Shown in pieces: positions 16,475-24,912 of a stretch of DNA of 64,000 bases; the first letter of the stretch is position 1, and each line of letters starts with the position of its first letter. A program made the translations under genes and the position numbers. The stretch spans positions 384,836 through 448,835 of the forward strand of contig CAKRVA010000001.1 in NCBI GenBank assembly GCA_934408585.1, read 5' to 3'. The notes beneath the pieces were generated by a model. The model was not told where the DNA came from. It made no database searches and saw only the letters and a program-made list of their open reading frames with translations. Origin of the DNA: an uncultured Lachnospiraceae bacterium. GTDB lineage: Bacteria; Bacillota; Clostridia; Lachnospirales; Lachnospiraceae.

Positions 16475-17821
16475 ATGGAAAAAAATTATACTACCGGAAG
16501 CGTATTAAAAGGTATTCTTCTGTTTTCACTACCTTATTTATTATCGTATTTTTTACAAACACTATATGGTATGGCAGACTTATTTATCATCGGGCAATTT
16601 GAAGGTGTTGCCAGTACCACTGCCGTATCCATCGGTTCGCAGGTCATGCATATGCTGACAGTGATGATTGTCGGTCTTGCTATGGGGTCAACGGTCAGTA
16701 TCGGACAGGCTGTCGGTGCCAGAGATTCTGAAAAAACAGCCTCTGATATTGGAAACACCGTTACTCTGTTTCTGATTATCTCCATAATACTGACTTTTGT
16801 ACTGCTACTGCTTGTGAAGCCAATTGTTTCTATTATATCCACGCCTGCTGAAGCAGTCGATGGAACAGTTGCTTATCTGACCGTCTGCTTTATTGGTATT
16901 CCATTTATTACTGCTTACAACATCATCAGTTCCATTTTCCGGGGATTAGGTGATTCCAAGAGCCCCATGTACTTTATTGCAATTGCCTGTGTTGCAAATA
17001 TCCTTCTGGATTACCTGTTTATGGGAATGCTTCATCTTGGTCCTGTTGGTGCTGCACTTGGCACTACACTTTCACAGATAATCAGCGTACTGGTGTCCCT
17101 GTTTACGGTAGTACGAAAGCACACCGGTATCTCACTGACCCGGGAAAGTTTTCGCCCGCAAGCAGCCATTATGGGGCGCATTTTAAAAGTCGGTGTTCCA
17201 ATTGCCATGCAGGATGGCCTTATCCAGGTTGCTTTTATTATCATCACCATCATTGCAAACCAGCGTGGACTTACAGATGCCGCTGCTGTTGGCATTGTCG
17301 AAAAAATAATCAGCTTTTTATTCCTCGTACCTTCCTCGATGCTATCCACAGTATCTGCACTTGGTGCCCAGAATATCGGAGCTTCAAAACCGGAACGTGC
17401 CCGTCAGACACTGCGTTATGCCATATGGATTGCCGCCGGATTCGGTCTTATCACTGCAATTACGATTCAGTTCATTGCAGAGCCTGTGGTTGGTCTGTTT
17501 ACTTCCGACCAGGGAGCCATACATGCCGGTGGTCAATATTTAAGAGGCTATATCTGGGATTGCTTTTTTGCCGGCATCCACTTCAGTTTCAGTGGATATT
17601 TTTGTGCATGTGAGCGCTCCGGCATTTCCTTCCTGCATAACATCATTGCCATTGCAGTCATGCGTGTCCCAGGCGTATACCTTACCTCAAAGCTGTTTCC
17701 GACGACACTGCTGCCAATGGGACTTGCTACTGCAATGGGTTCCCTCGTTTCCGTAATCATCTGTATCATTGCATTTACGATAATATCTCGGAAGCAAAAA
17801 ACCACCGTTTCATGCGTGTAA
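16475..17821 (+). CDS. MATE-family multidrug efflux transporter
   Basis: Twelve-helix cation-coupled drug or metabolite exporter of 448 aa. Family features are the N-terminal PYLLSYFLQTLYGMADLFII, repeated halves with GLAMGSTVSIGQAVGARD and VSALGAQNIGASKPERARQT, and IFRGLGDSKSPMYFIAI. Membrane helices cover nearly the whole length. A GGAG-type RBS precedes the ATG. Expression is from the 19-bp-spacer MerR promoter just upstream, and the probable MerR sensor starts 21 bp downstream. The pump is therefore probably induced by a toxic compound sensed by that regulator. Its substrates cannot be told from sequence. Confidence 0.94.
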   Translation: MEKNYTTGSVLKGILLFSLPYLLSYFLQTLYGMADLFIIGQFEGVASTTAVSIGSQVMHMLTVMIVGLAMGSTVSIGQAVGARDSEKTASDIGNTVTLFLIISIILTFVLLLLVKPIVSIISTPAEAVDGTVAYLTVCFIGIPFITAYNIISSIFRGLGDSKSPMYFIAIACVANILLDYLFMGMLHLGPVGAALGTTLSQIISVLVSLFTVVRKHTGISLTRESFRPQAAIMGRILKVGVPIAMQDGLIQVAFIIITIIANQRGLTDAAAVGIVEKIISFLFLVPSSMLSTVSALGAQNIGASKPERARQTLRYAIWIAAGFGLITAITIQFIAEPVVGLFTSDQGAIHAGGQYLRGYIWDCFFAGIHFSFSGYFCACERSGISFLHNIIAIAVMRVPGVYLTSKLFPTTLLPMGLATAMGSLVSVIICIIAFTIISRKQKTTVSCV

Positions 17822-17842
17822 TTTTTTGAAAGGATACTTTTT

Positions 17843-18679
17843 ATGGAAATGTCAAAGTTATTCCGAATCGGCGATGTTGCCAAACTATTTCACCTGAGTG
17901 TAAGCAGTCTGCGTCACTATGAAGAAGCAGGCTTATTGGTTCCTGAGTATATCGATAAAGATACGGGCTACCGCTATTACAGTACCCGACAATTTGAGGT
18001 ACTCAATACCATCCGCTATTTACGGGCACTTGATATGCCACTTTCGGAAATTGCTGATTTTCTGCAGAATCGTGATATTGAACGGATTGAAGAGAAATTA
18101 CGTCATCAAAAAGATGTTGTCATCGAAAAGCAGAAGGAATTAAACCGTATTGAACGCAAAATTGATAAACGCTTACATCAGCTTCATGATGCCAGCACCT
18201 GTAAGCTTGACACAGTTACCCTTCGGAATTTTCCTTCCTGTCGCATGGTCTGGATGGAGGATTCCTTAAAAATCAAAGGATTTCTCGACATGGAAACGCC
18301 TATCCGCAAACTGGAATCTTCCGAAGCAGAAGCCGTTGTTTTCCTTGGAAAAGTAGGCGTTAGTATCTCTGTACAGAATCTAATGTCAGGAAATTACGAA
18401 CAATATGACGGTGTTTTTCTGGTCCTGGATGAAGAAGATCATTTTGATGGAAAAACCATTCTTTTACCGGAAGCCATGTGTGTATCCGTCCGTTTCCGCG
18501 GGAGTCACCCCCAGGCCCCCGCACAATACAATAAGCTAATGCAGTATATCCACAAAAATAAGCTTTCTGTTGCAGGCTTCTCCAGAGAAATCACCATGAT
18601 CGACTATGGAATCACAAATGATATCGAAAAATTTGTGACAGAAATCAGTATTCCGGTAACAAAACAGGGAGAGGATTGA
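17843..18679 (+). CDS. MerR-family regulator (BmrR-like)
   Basis: The N-terminal winged helix (FRIGDVAKLFHLSVSSLRHY, YEEAGLLVPEYIDKDTGYRYY) is followed by a coiled-coil dimerisation helix (~75-115). From ~130 a GyrI/effector-binding-like domain (FPSCRMVWMEDSL onward) fits a drug-sensing BmrR-type protein. It lies 21 bp after the MATE gene with its own RBS (AAAGGA). It is predicted to bind the CTCTACA-N5-TGTAGAG operator and control both genes, including its own. A terminator overlaps its stop codon. Confidence 0.92.
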   Translation: MEMSKLFRIGDVAKLFHLSVSSLRHYEEAGLLVPEYIDKDTGYRYYSTRQFEVLNTIRYLRALDMPLSEIADFLQNRDIERIEEKLRHQKDVVIEKQKELNRIERKIDKRLHQLHDASTCKLDTVTLRNFPSCRMVWMEDSLKIKGFLDMETPIRKLESSEAEAVVFLGKVGVSISVQNLMSGNYEQYDGVFLVLDEEDHFDGKTILLPEAMCVSVRFRGSHPQAPAQYNKLMQYIHKNKLSVAGFSREITMIDYGITNDIEKFVTEISIPVTKQGED

Positions 18680-18700
18680 TATCCACTCCCTGTTACTGCT
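18664..18700 (+). terminator. Terminator of the MATE-MerR operon
   Basis: ACAGGGAG (18664-18671) pairs with CTCCCTGT (18686-18693) across the MerR stop codon; a T-rich stretch follows after a short gap. The weak U tract makes it imperfect. Confidence 0.6.
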
Positions 18701-18702
18701 TA

Positions 18703-19200
18703 TTATTTTTCCTTCTCTAATAACCGCATTTTGTATTCATAAATACGGTTTGCATTCTTACTTGTAAAAATAATTCCGACAATCATCATACCAAATGTGA
18801 TTCCGAGACACAGACCTCCCAAAAAATTATCAGCATGGTCTGTCATTAACATAATCAGATATGCAATCGAGGCGATTGCCCCACCAATAAATAGCACTTG
18901 TAATCTTTGATTTAATTTCTTTCTTGCAACGTTATTATAATCTGCTACTCCTAATACTGTTTCTCTTACTTCTTCCTTCATCTTCTCGCTTTTCCTTTCT
19001 CCATTCAAGATTTCCCGCAGTTCCACATCAAAATAGTCTGCCAGTTCAATCAAAATGGATACATCCGGCATATTGCTGGCCGTTTCCCATCTTGAAACCG
19101 TTCTTCGTGATACTGCAAACTCCTCTGCAAGCTGTTCCTGTGTGAGTCCCTTCTCTTTACGAAGTTCCTTCAAAAAATATCCGATTTTCATTTGATCCAT
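18703..19200 (-). CDS. XRE-family regulator with two C-terminal membrane helices
   Basis: A Cro/C1-type HTH (GYFLKELRKEKGLTQEQLAE, then FAVSRRTVSRWETASNMPDV) occupies ~1-65. A linker with ERKSEKMKEEVRETVLG is followed by two hydrophobic segments (LFIGGAIASIAYLIMLM and FLGGLCLGITFGMMIVGIIF). AAAGGAGG lies upstream of three nearby in-frame ATGs (19209, 19200, 19191); 19200 has acceptable spacing. It is convergent with the MerR gene. Its targets are unknown. Confidence 0.85.
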   Translation of the reverse strand: MDQMKIGYFLKELRKEKGLTQEQLAEEFAVSRRTVSRWETASNMPDVSILIELADYFDVELREILNGERKSEKMKEEVRETVLGVADYNNVARKKLNQRLQVLFIGGAIASIAYLIMLMTDHADNFLGGLCLGITFGMMIVGIIFTSKNANRIYEYKMRLLEKEK

Positions 19201-19329
19201 AGGTTCCATGACCTCCTTTCTGCTGTCACCCTGCACATTCATGTAACCATAATTTTCTCAAAAAAAACAGGACACAAAGCGAGCAATGCCTTATTTTTCT
19301 CTTGGACACAGGATGTCTCTATTAAATAA

Positions 19330-19358
19330 TAAAAGGGCTCATAAAACATGAGCCCTTA
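19330..19358 (-). terminator. Terminator of the flotillin gene
   Basis: GGGCTCAT/ATGAGCCC arms (19335-19342, 19348-19355) with a T run on the minus strand lie just after the flotillin stop. Confidence 0.85.
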
Positions 19359-19370
19359 TGATTGTGTTTA

Positions 19371-20798
19371 CTAATTTTCAGTTACTTCTTCTTTCTTTAC
19401 AACAGTTGTTTCCTTCACAGGCTCTGTAACACTTACAGGTGCTTTTGTATCTGCTACAATTTTTCCACCAAGAGCACCCATAATAAGGCTCTTGATGTCA
19501 ATTCCCATACCAGCACTGATTCCTTCTGTAACCTGTGTTGTACCATTCACAATGTCAGACAACAGCTTTGCACTATTTCCTTCACCATACATGGTAATCT
19601 TATCTACCTTGCTGAGAGGTTCTGCAACGTTCTTAGCAATTTCAGGTAATGCATTCATAACCATTTCGACAACTGCTGCTTCGCCATATTTCTTCATAGC
19701 TTCTGCCTTACGGTCAATACCTTCTGCCTCTGCCAGAGCTTTCAGACGAACTGCTTCCGCTTCTGCTTCACCAACGGCACGGATACCTTCTGCTTCACGC
19801 TGACGTTCAATCATCTTTGCTTCCGCTTCCTTGGTACGACGGAACAGTTCTGCTTCTGCTTCCTGCTCAGCCGCATAACGCTGTGCATCTGCCTTTGCAC
19901 GAATTTCTGCATCCAACGTCTGTTTTGCAACATCAACTTCTTTTGCTTTCAGTTCTGCGGTACGTTCTGCACGGGCGATATCCGCATTTGCAGATGTAAC
20001 CTCAATTGTTTTACGCTGTTCCTGTTCCTGAATGGAATATGCTGCATCGGCTTCTGCCTTTTTCACATCGGACTGTTGTTTCAGTTCAGCCTGACGGATT
20101 GCCAGAGAGGTCTGCTTTTCAGCAATTTCCATTTCAGATTGTACCTTTGCTTCATTTGCTTCCTTGGCTGCCTGTGCCTGTGCAATTGCAATGTCACGTT
20201 CTGCCTGTGCTTTCGCAACTGCAGCTCCCTTCTTAATCTGGGAAATATTATCAATACCAAGGTCATCAATTACATTATTCTGGTCTGAGAAGGACTGAAC
20301 ATTAAATGAAATCATTTCAAGTCCCATCTTCTCCAGATCAGGAATTGCATTCTCCTGGACACGTTCTCCAAAGGCTTTACGGTCAGTAACCATTTCTTCC
20401 AGTTTCATCTGACCAACGATTTCTCGCATGTTACCTTCCAGTGTATCCTGCACACGACGAATAATCATTTCTTCATTTTCATTCAGGAAGAATTTGGAAG
20501 CAAGTGACATCATTTCCTTGCTCTGTCCAATTCGGATTTTCACAGTTGCATCAACCTTAACATTGATGTATTCTGCATTCGGAACATAGTCTGTTGTTTT
20601 AACATCTACGGAAAACATCTTTAAGGAAAGCTTATCAAGACGTTCCAAAAATGGAATCCGGATTCCTGCTTTTCCAATCAAAATACGGGGCTTACGAAAA
20701 CCGGAAATCATGTATGCCGTATCCGGCGGTGCCTTCACGTATCCAATCAGAACAATTACAATAAGTAGAATAATGATAGCAATAAAAATTAAACCCAT
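19371..20798 (-). CDS. Flotillin-family SPFH protein
   Basis: Membrane scaffold protein of functional membrane microdomains. One N-terminal helix (GLIFIAIIILLIVIVLIGYV) is followed by an SPFH/band-7 domain (~30-200: GFRKPRILIGKAGIRIPFLE, DVKTTDYVPNAEYINVKVDA). A long Glu/Ala-rich coiled coil (~205-360, many AEAEA/KAEA repeats) follows, then a C-terminal oligomerisation region rich in Gly. Length of 475 aa matches FloT/YuaG. No NfeD-type partner is adjacent. RBS AGGAGA precedes the ATG. It is probably a single-gene unit ending in the terminator at 19330-19358. Confidence 0.92.
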   Translation of the reverse strand: MGLIFIAIIILLIVIVLIGYVKAPPDTAYMISGFRKPRILIGKAGIRIPFLERLDKLSLKMFSVDVKTTDYVPNAEYINVKVDATVKIRIGQSKEMMSLASKFFLNENEEMIIRRVQDTLEGNMREIVGQMKLEEMVTDRKAFGERVQENAIPDLEKMGLEMISFNVQSFSDQNNVIDDLGIDNISQIKKGAAVAKAQAERDIAIAQAQAAKEANEAKVQSEMEIAEKQTSLAIRQAELKQQSDVKKAEADAAYSIQEQEQRKTIEVTSANADIARAERTAELKAKEVDVAKQTLDAEIRAKADAQRYAAEQEAEAELFRRTKEAEAKMIERQREAEGIRAVGEAEAEAVRLKALAEAEGIDRKAEAMKKYGEAAVVEMVMNALPEIAKNVAEPLSKVDKITMYGEGNSAKLLSDIVNGTTQVTEGISAGMGIDIKSLIMGALGGKIVADTKAPVSVTEPVKETTVVKKEEVTEN

Positions 20799-20937
20799 CT
20801 TTTCTCCTTTCGTTTCTCATGTTTGTTCTCTGCTTATGGGAACATTTTATCTTATGACCTTTCTAAAATAAACAACAAAATCAGCAAATTAATATGGGGT
20901 ATTTTTCTCTACACAGAAAAATAAAATAAAACTTCCC

Positions 20938-21258
20938 CTATTCTTTTCGATATGCGTTATACTGCTCCAAGTCAATGGCCCCAGTAGCCAACATTCTCTC
21001 AGACCACAATTGCAACGTTTCTACTGCAACAGAAATCTTTTCCAGTTCCTCCTGAATAAAAATAAAATCCTGCAGCTCATCTCCCGAAATCCTACCATCC
21101 ACAGTAATCTCAATCAAACGCTCTTTTTGTCTGCTCATGGAATTCAATGATGAAATAATCTCAAGCACAATTTGTGAAAGATCTTTTGTTTTTATCTCAG
21201 GAACATACTGTTGTCCAATCGGGCATTGATTTGCACAATAGTAATTGCAAAGATTTGG
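20938..21258 (-). pseudogene. C-terminal fragment of an XRE-type regulator
   Basis: After a stop at 21259-21261 the frame runs PNLCNYYCANQCPIGQQYVP, then KDLSQIVLEIISSLNSM and ELQDFIFIQEELEKISVAVE, TLQLWSERMLATGAIDLEQY. This Cys-rich segment plus helical tail is the usual C-terminal half of a Lachnospiraceae helix-turn-helix regulator. The HTH half is missing and only a GTG at 21168 without RBS could start it. It most likely is a truncated remnant; a short protein of 76 aa cannot be excluded. Confidence 0.6.
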
Positions 21259-21307
21259 CTACTTATATTATAAAGTCTGACCCCTACAAAAGCAATCTTC
21301 TAAATAC

Positions 21308-21342
21308 AAATAAAAAGCCGGCAGAAAAATCTGCCGGCCGGT
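21308..21342 (-). terminator. Terminator of the fructan operon
   Basis: GCCGGCAGA-AAAA-TCTGCCGGC with a T run on the minus strand sits right after the fructokinase stop. Confidence 0.88.
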
Positions 21343-21354
21343 AAACGGTCATTC

Positions 21355-22317
21355 CTACGAGGAAAGTCTTTTTAATGTTTCCCATTCTTCCGGTATCGCA
21401 AAGATACCGCCTTTTTTTTCAACGCAAAGACTTGCAACTGCATTACCATATCTTGCGAACTCTGCCAATTCTTCAATCACACATGCGTTAGGCTTTTTAC
21501 CTGATTTAATAAGCTGGGATACGAAACCGCCCCAGAAAGAATCTCCTGCTCCGGTCGTATCAACCACTTTGCTTCGGAATCCGGGCACAATCTGTTTATT
21601 GTTTCTGTTGCAGATTAAAACCCCCTTATCACCCAATGTCACTGCCACAATCTGAATTCCTTTGGAAAGCAGGTAATCTGCAGCTTCCTCTGGTTTCTCA
21701 TATGGTGTAAGCAAAGCAGTTTCTTCGTCAGACAGTTTCAAAATATCTACCAGGGGAAGAAGTGACTGCATTCTATCCATTGCTGTTTTTTTATCCTTCC
21801 AAAGTGGCGCTCTGTAATTTGGATCATAAGAAATAATTGCACCTGCTGCCTTTGCGCATTTGACTGCCTGGAATGTAGTGGTACGCGCCGGCTCATCGGT
21901 CAAAGACAACGAACCCACATGGAACACTTCAGCTTCCTGCAACAATTGCCGGTCTACTTCTTTAAATCCAAGCATTGTATCTGCTCCCGGCTTTCTTGCA
22001 AAAGAAAATGTCCGTTCCCCATTCTCTGCAAGGCTTACAAATGCCAATGTTGTAAATACGTTATCATCCAGTACAATTCCTCTGCCTTCAATTCCTTCTT
22101 CTTTCACGGTCTTTAAGAGAAATTGCCCATGCATATCGTTTCCCACTTTTCCAATGAATGCGGTATGCAACCCTGCTTTCTGAACCGCTACCAGCATATT
22201 TACCGGTGCTCCTCCCGGATTTTGTTCAAAAAGGCATGCACCACTTTCCGACTTCCCTGCCGGGGTAAAATCAATCAGCATTTCTCCTAATGCTACAACT
22301 GCATACTTTTTGTTCAT
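21355..22317 (-). CDS. PfkB-family fructokinase
   Basis: Phosphorylates fructose (ATP-dependent) to fructose-6-phosphate. PfkB signatures are clear: the N-terminal VVALGEMLIDFTP, GGAPVNMLVAVQKAGLHTAF, the substrate lid, and the catalytic DTTGAGDSFWGGF near residue ~260 with its Asp base. The start is taken at the ATG preceded by AGGAGGAG; a longer frame from 22338 lacks an RBS. It is the last gene of the operon, immediately after the GH32 hydrolase, so it should phosphorylate the fructose released there or imported by the ABC system. Other sugar kinase specificities are possible but context favours fructose. Confidence 0.9.
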   Translation of the reverse strand: MNKKYAVVALGEMLIDFTPAGKSESGACLFEQNPGGAPVNMLVAVQKAGLHTAFIGKVGNDMHGQFLLKTVKEEGIEGRGIVLDDNVFTTLAFVSLAENGERTFSFARKPGADTMLGFKEVDRQLLQEAEVFHVGSLSLTDEPARTTTFQAVKCAKAAGAIISYDPNYRAPLWKDKKTAMDRMQSLLPLVDILKLSDEETALLTPYEKPEEAADYLLSKGIQIVAVTLGDKGVLICNRNNKQIVPGFRSKVVDTTGAGDSFWGGFVSQLIKSGKKPNACVIEELAEFARYGNAVASLCVEKKGGIFAIPEEWETLKRLSS

Positions 22318-22360
22318 TCTCACTCCTCCTGCCCACATCCTAACAAGCCAGTTCCAACGA

Positions 22361-23839
22361 TTACTTTCCGGTTATGGAAATATCATGGAATTCCACCTTG
22401 GCATCCTGTGCAAGAAGTCCTGTCTCAAATTCCGGTTTTGCATAAATACGGTAAGTAAATGCAACCTGCTCATCCACAAATACTTCTACCATATCCTTAT
22501 CTACAATCAATTTGATGTCAATGTCTTTTCCTTCTGTTATTTCCAGTGTCTTTTCACAAACTCTTATTCCATCCGGTCCCGGATCTGTTGCCGGAGGTAC
22601 TGCCTGGCAGGACTGTACCCAGAATGGATCCACTCCCATTGGAAGATTAAGGAGTGATACACGCTGCATTGCCATATCAAATTCCAGCAGCAGGCAGCCA
22701 CTCGCTTCTTTGTCGGATTTTAAAAGAATTCCAAAATGGTCACAGACCTCTCTCGGCATCACCTTACATGTAAGCATGTAACTTTCTTCTTTATGGGAAA
22801 GAAAACCATACGAACAGGTACTGATGGAATCAAGTTCTATTGTTGTGCTACCGTATTGTTTTGCATTTCCCATAACCGGAAGATACTCCCAGCTGACTGG
22901 TCGTTCAAACACATGCTCATATTCCTTAGGAAGCTTAACATTCAGTTCTCCATCCTCGGTAGCTACTACCTCATGGGGAACACAGAATGTTCCTCCCCAA
23001 TACCATTCACCGGTATCACTTCTCTCTGCGCGGTCATGAGCCCATCCAAAGTAAAATCTTCTGCCATCCTTATCTGCCATAGACTTTGCAGCATAGAATC
23101 TTCTTCCACCGATTCCATCCTTTTTCGGTTTTCTCCATGGACCAAATGGAGATTTTGAAACCCGGTAAATTGTATTTACAAACTCAGAAAATCTTGAATA
23201 AGAAAGATACCAGTTATCTCCCATTTTGTACATTTCCGGACATTCCGGACAGTTGGTATGTCCCGGAGAATAAATAGGTCCATAATACTCCCAGTTTTTC
23301 AAATCCCTGGAGCGATACAGTACCACACATCCTCTTCGGGTGATTGGCATATCCAGTCTTCTCGCAGAAATCAAAATCCAGTAGCACTGATCCTCTTCAT
23401 TATAAAATACGTAGGGGTCTCTCCAGTCAAGCTTTTCATATAATTCAATCATCGGTGTAATCACAGGATTCGCACTGTCCTTTTCCCATGTGATTCCATC
23501 TTCACTGGTGGCATGACAAATGGTCTGCTGATATTCTGCACTCAAACAATATCCTGTATAAAAAGCGTGGTACTTTCCCTCTCCGTAAATTACAGAACCT
23601 GTCCATACGCCGGAAGCATCCGGTTCATCTCCTTCTCCGGGATATAATGCAGTTGGAAGTTCCTTCCAATGCACCAGGTCCTCGGATACACTATGACTCC
23701 ATGTCGTACGAAGTCTTGCAGGATATACTGTTGTTCCCGGTGGTGATGTCAGTGAAAAAATATGATATTTTCCTTCGTGATAAAATGGAATAGCATCTCC
23801 TGTTGAATCTGCGAAGGACATTTTACGAAATATTTCCAT
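22361..23839 (-). CDS. GH32-type beta-fructosidase
   Basis: Five-bladed propeller glycosidase hydrolysing sucrose, fructo-oligosaccharides or levan/inulin fragments. The acid/base region ECP (E199 in NCPECPEMY) and the RDP motif (WRDPYVF, D141) are present. The nucleophile region is atypical: instead of W-N-D-P-N-G it reads DSTGDAIPFYHEGKYHIF, with D15 as likely nucleophile. No signal peptide is present, so the enzyme is cytoplasmic and acts on imported sugars. Length of 492 aa includes a C-terminal beta-sandwich. RBS GAGG precedes the ATG. It lies between the ABC permease and the fructokinase. Confidence 0.85.
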   Translation of the reverse strand: MEIFRKMSFADSTGDAIPFYHEGKYHIFSLTSPPGTTVYPARLRTTWSHSVSEDLVHWKELPTALYPGEGDEPDASGVWTGSVIYGEGKYHAFYTGYCLSAEYQQTICHATSEDGITWEKDSANPVITPMIELYEKLDWRDPYVFYNEEDQCYWILISARRLDMPITRRGCVVLYRSRDLKNWEYYGPIYSPGHTNCPECPEMYKMGDNWYLSYSRFSEFVNTIYRVSKSPFGPWRKPKKDGIGGRRFYAAKSMADKDGRRFYFGWAHDRAERSDTGEWYWGGTFCVPHEVVATEDGELNVKLPKEYEHVFERPVSWEYLPVMGNAKQYGSTTIELDSISTCSYGFLSHKEESYMLTCKVMPREVCDHFGILLKSDKEASGCLLLEFDMAMQRVSLLNLPMGVDPFWVQSCQAVPPATDPGPDGIRVCEKTLEITEGKDIDIKLIVDKDMVEVFVDEQVAFTYRIYAKPEFETGLLAQDAKVEFHDISITGK

Positions 23840-23912
23840 ATGCCTCTATCCAACTGTCTGCAACTCCTGCAGACAGAACTCCTTTCTTTTGAACTTTATG
23901 AGCTTTTGATTT

Positions 23913-24911
23913 TTACTTTACTTTCTTTTTTAAAAGAGCAAGCTTATCTTTCTGTCCATCTAAAAGAACTGCACATGCAATGATGAGTCCCTTGATAATC
24001 AGCTGCCAGTAAGAGGATACTCCTATCAGATTCAATCCGTTTGAAATGATACCAATTACCATTGCACCAAAGACAGTTCCACTGATTCTTCCTTTTCCAC
24101 CTGTCATGGAAGTTCCGCCAAGTACACAGGCTGCAATTGCATCCATTTCATATCCGCTTCCTACGGATGGCTGACCGGAATACATTCTGGAGCAAAGTAC
24201 CAGACCTGCAAATGCTGATAAAAATCCGGAAATCGTAAATACAATAATTTCTATTTTCTTAATGGGTACACCGGATAATCTTGCAGCCTCACGGTTGCCA
24301 CCAATTGCATATACATACGTACCAAATTTTGTCTTGCTTAAAAGGAAGCTGAAAATAATGATTAAAACAACCATATAAACAACCGGTAAAGGAATCACAT
24401 TAAACAAATAGCCGGTTCCAATTGCAATAAAGAACTTATCGGTAATACGTGTGGACTGTCCGCCGGTATATACATATGCCACACCATTTGCAATGTTCAT
24501 CATTGCCATTGTAATAATGAATGCAGGCACCTTAAAGTTTGATACAATAAAACCACTGATGAAGCCAACGAGAGTTCCTACTGCAAGTCCTATTACAATG
24601 GCCAATCCAATTGGCAGTCCCTGGTTCACTGCAAGTCCAACCGTCAGTGTACCTGACATTGCAACAATCGCACCAACGGACAAATCAATATGTCCCAAAA
24701 TAATTACCAATGTCATTCCAAGTGCAATATAAGTATTAATTGAAATCTGTCTAAGTACGGAAATGATATTGTTCGTTGTTAAGAATTTGTCGGTTGCAAG
24801 CGATACCACCACACATATGATGAGCAATACCAAGATAATTCCAATATTTCCTTTTACTACGGAAGTAATCGGATTATTTTTTAAAATTGAATCTTTCTTC
24901 TTCTCGTTCAT
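23913..24911 (-). CDS. ABC sugar transporter permease (RbsC/FrcC type)
   Basis: Membrane subunit of a CUT2-family sugar importer. There are eight to ten hydrophobic helices; the family segments GMTLVIILGHIDLSVGAIVA, GLPIGLAIVIGLAVGTLVGF, AIGGNREAARLSGV (the EAA-like loop) and VLGGTSMTGGKGRISGTVFG are all visible. Its ATG is 1 nt after the stop of the ATPase gene, with the RBS inside that gene (GGAGGAG), so the two are translationally coupled. The downstream GH32 and fructokinase suggest a fructose or fructoside substrate rather than ribose. Confidence 0.93.
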   Translation of the reverse strand: MNEKKKDSILKNNPITSVVKGNIGIILVLLIICVVVSLATDKFLTTNNIISVLRQISINTYIALGMTLVIILGHIDLSVGAIVAMSGTLTVGLAVNQGLPIGLAIVIGLAVGTLVGFISGFIVSNFKVPAFIITMAMMNIANGVAYVYTGGQSTRITDKFFIAIGTGYLFNVIPLPVVYMVVLIIIFSFLLSKTKFGTYVYAIGGNREAARLSGVPIKKIEIIVFTISGFLSAFAGLVLCSRMYSGQPSVGSGYEMDAIAACVLGGTSMTGGKGRISGTVFGAMVIGIISNGLNLIGVSSYWQLIIKGLIIACAVLLDGQKDKLALLKKKVK

Positions 24912-24912
24912 A

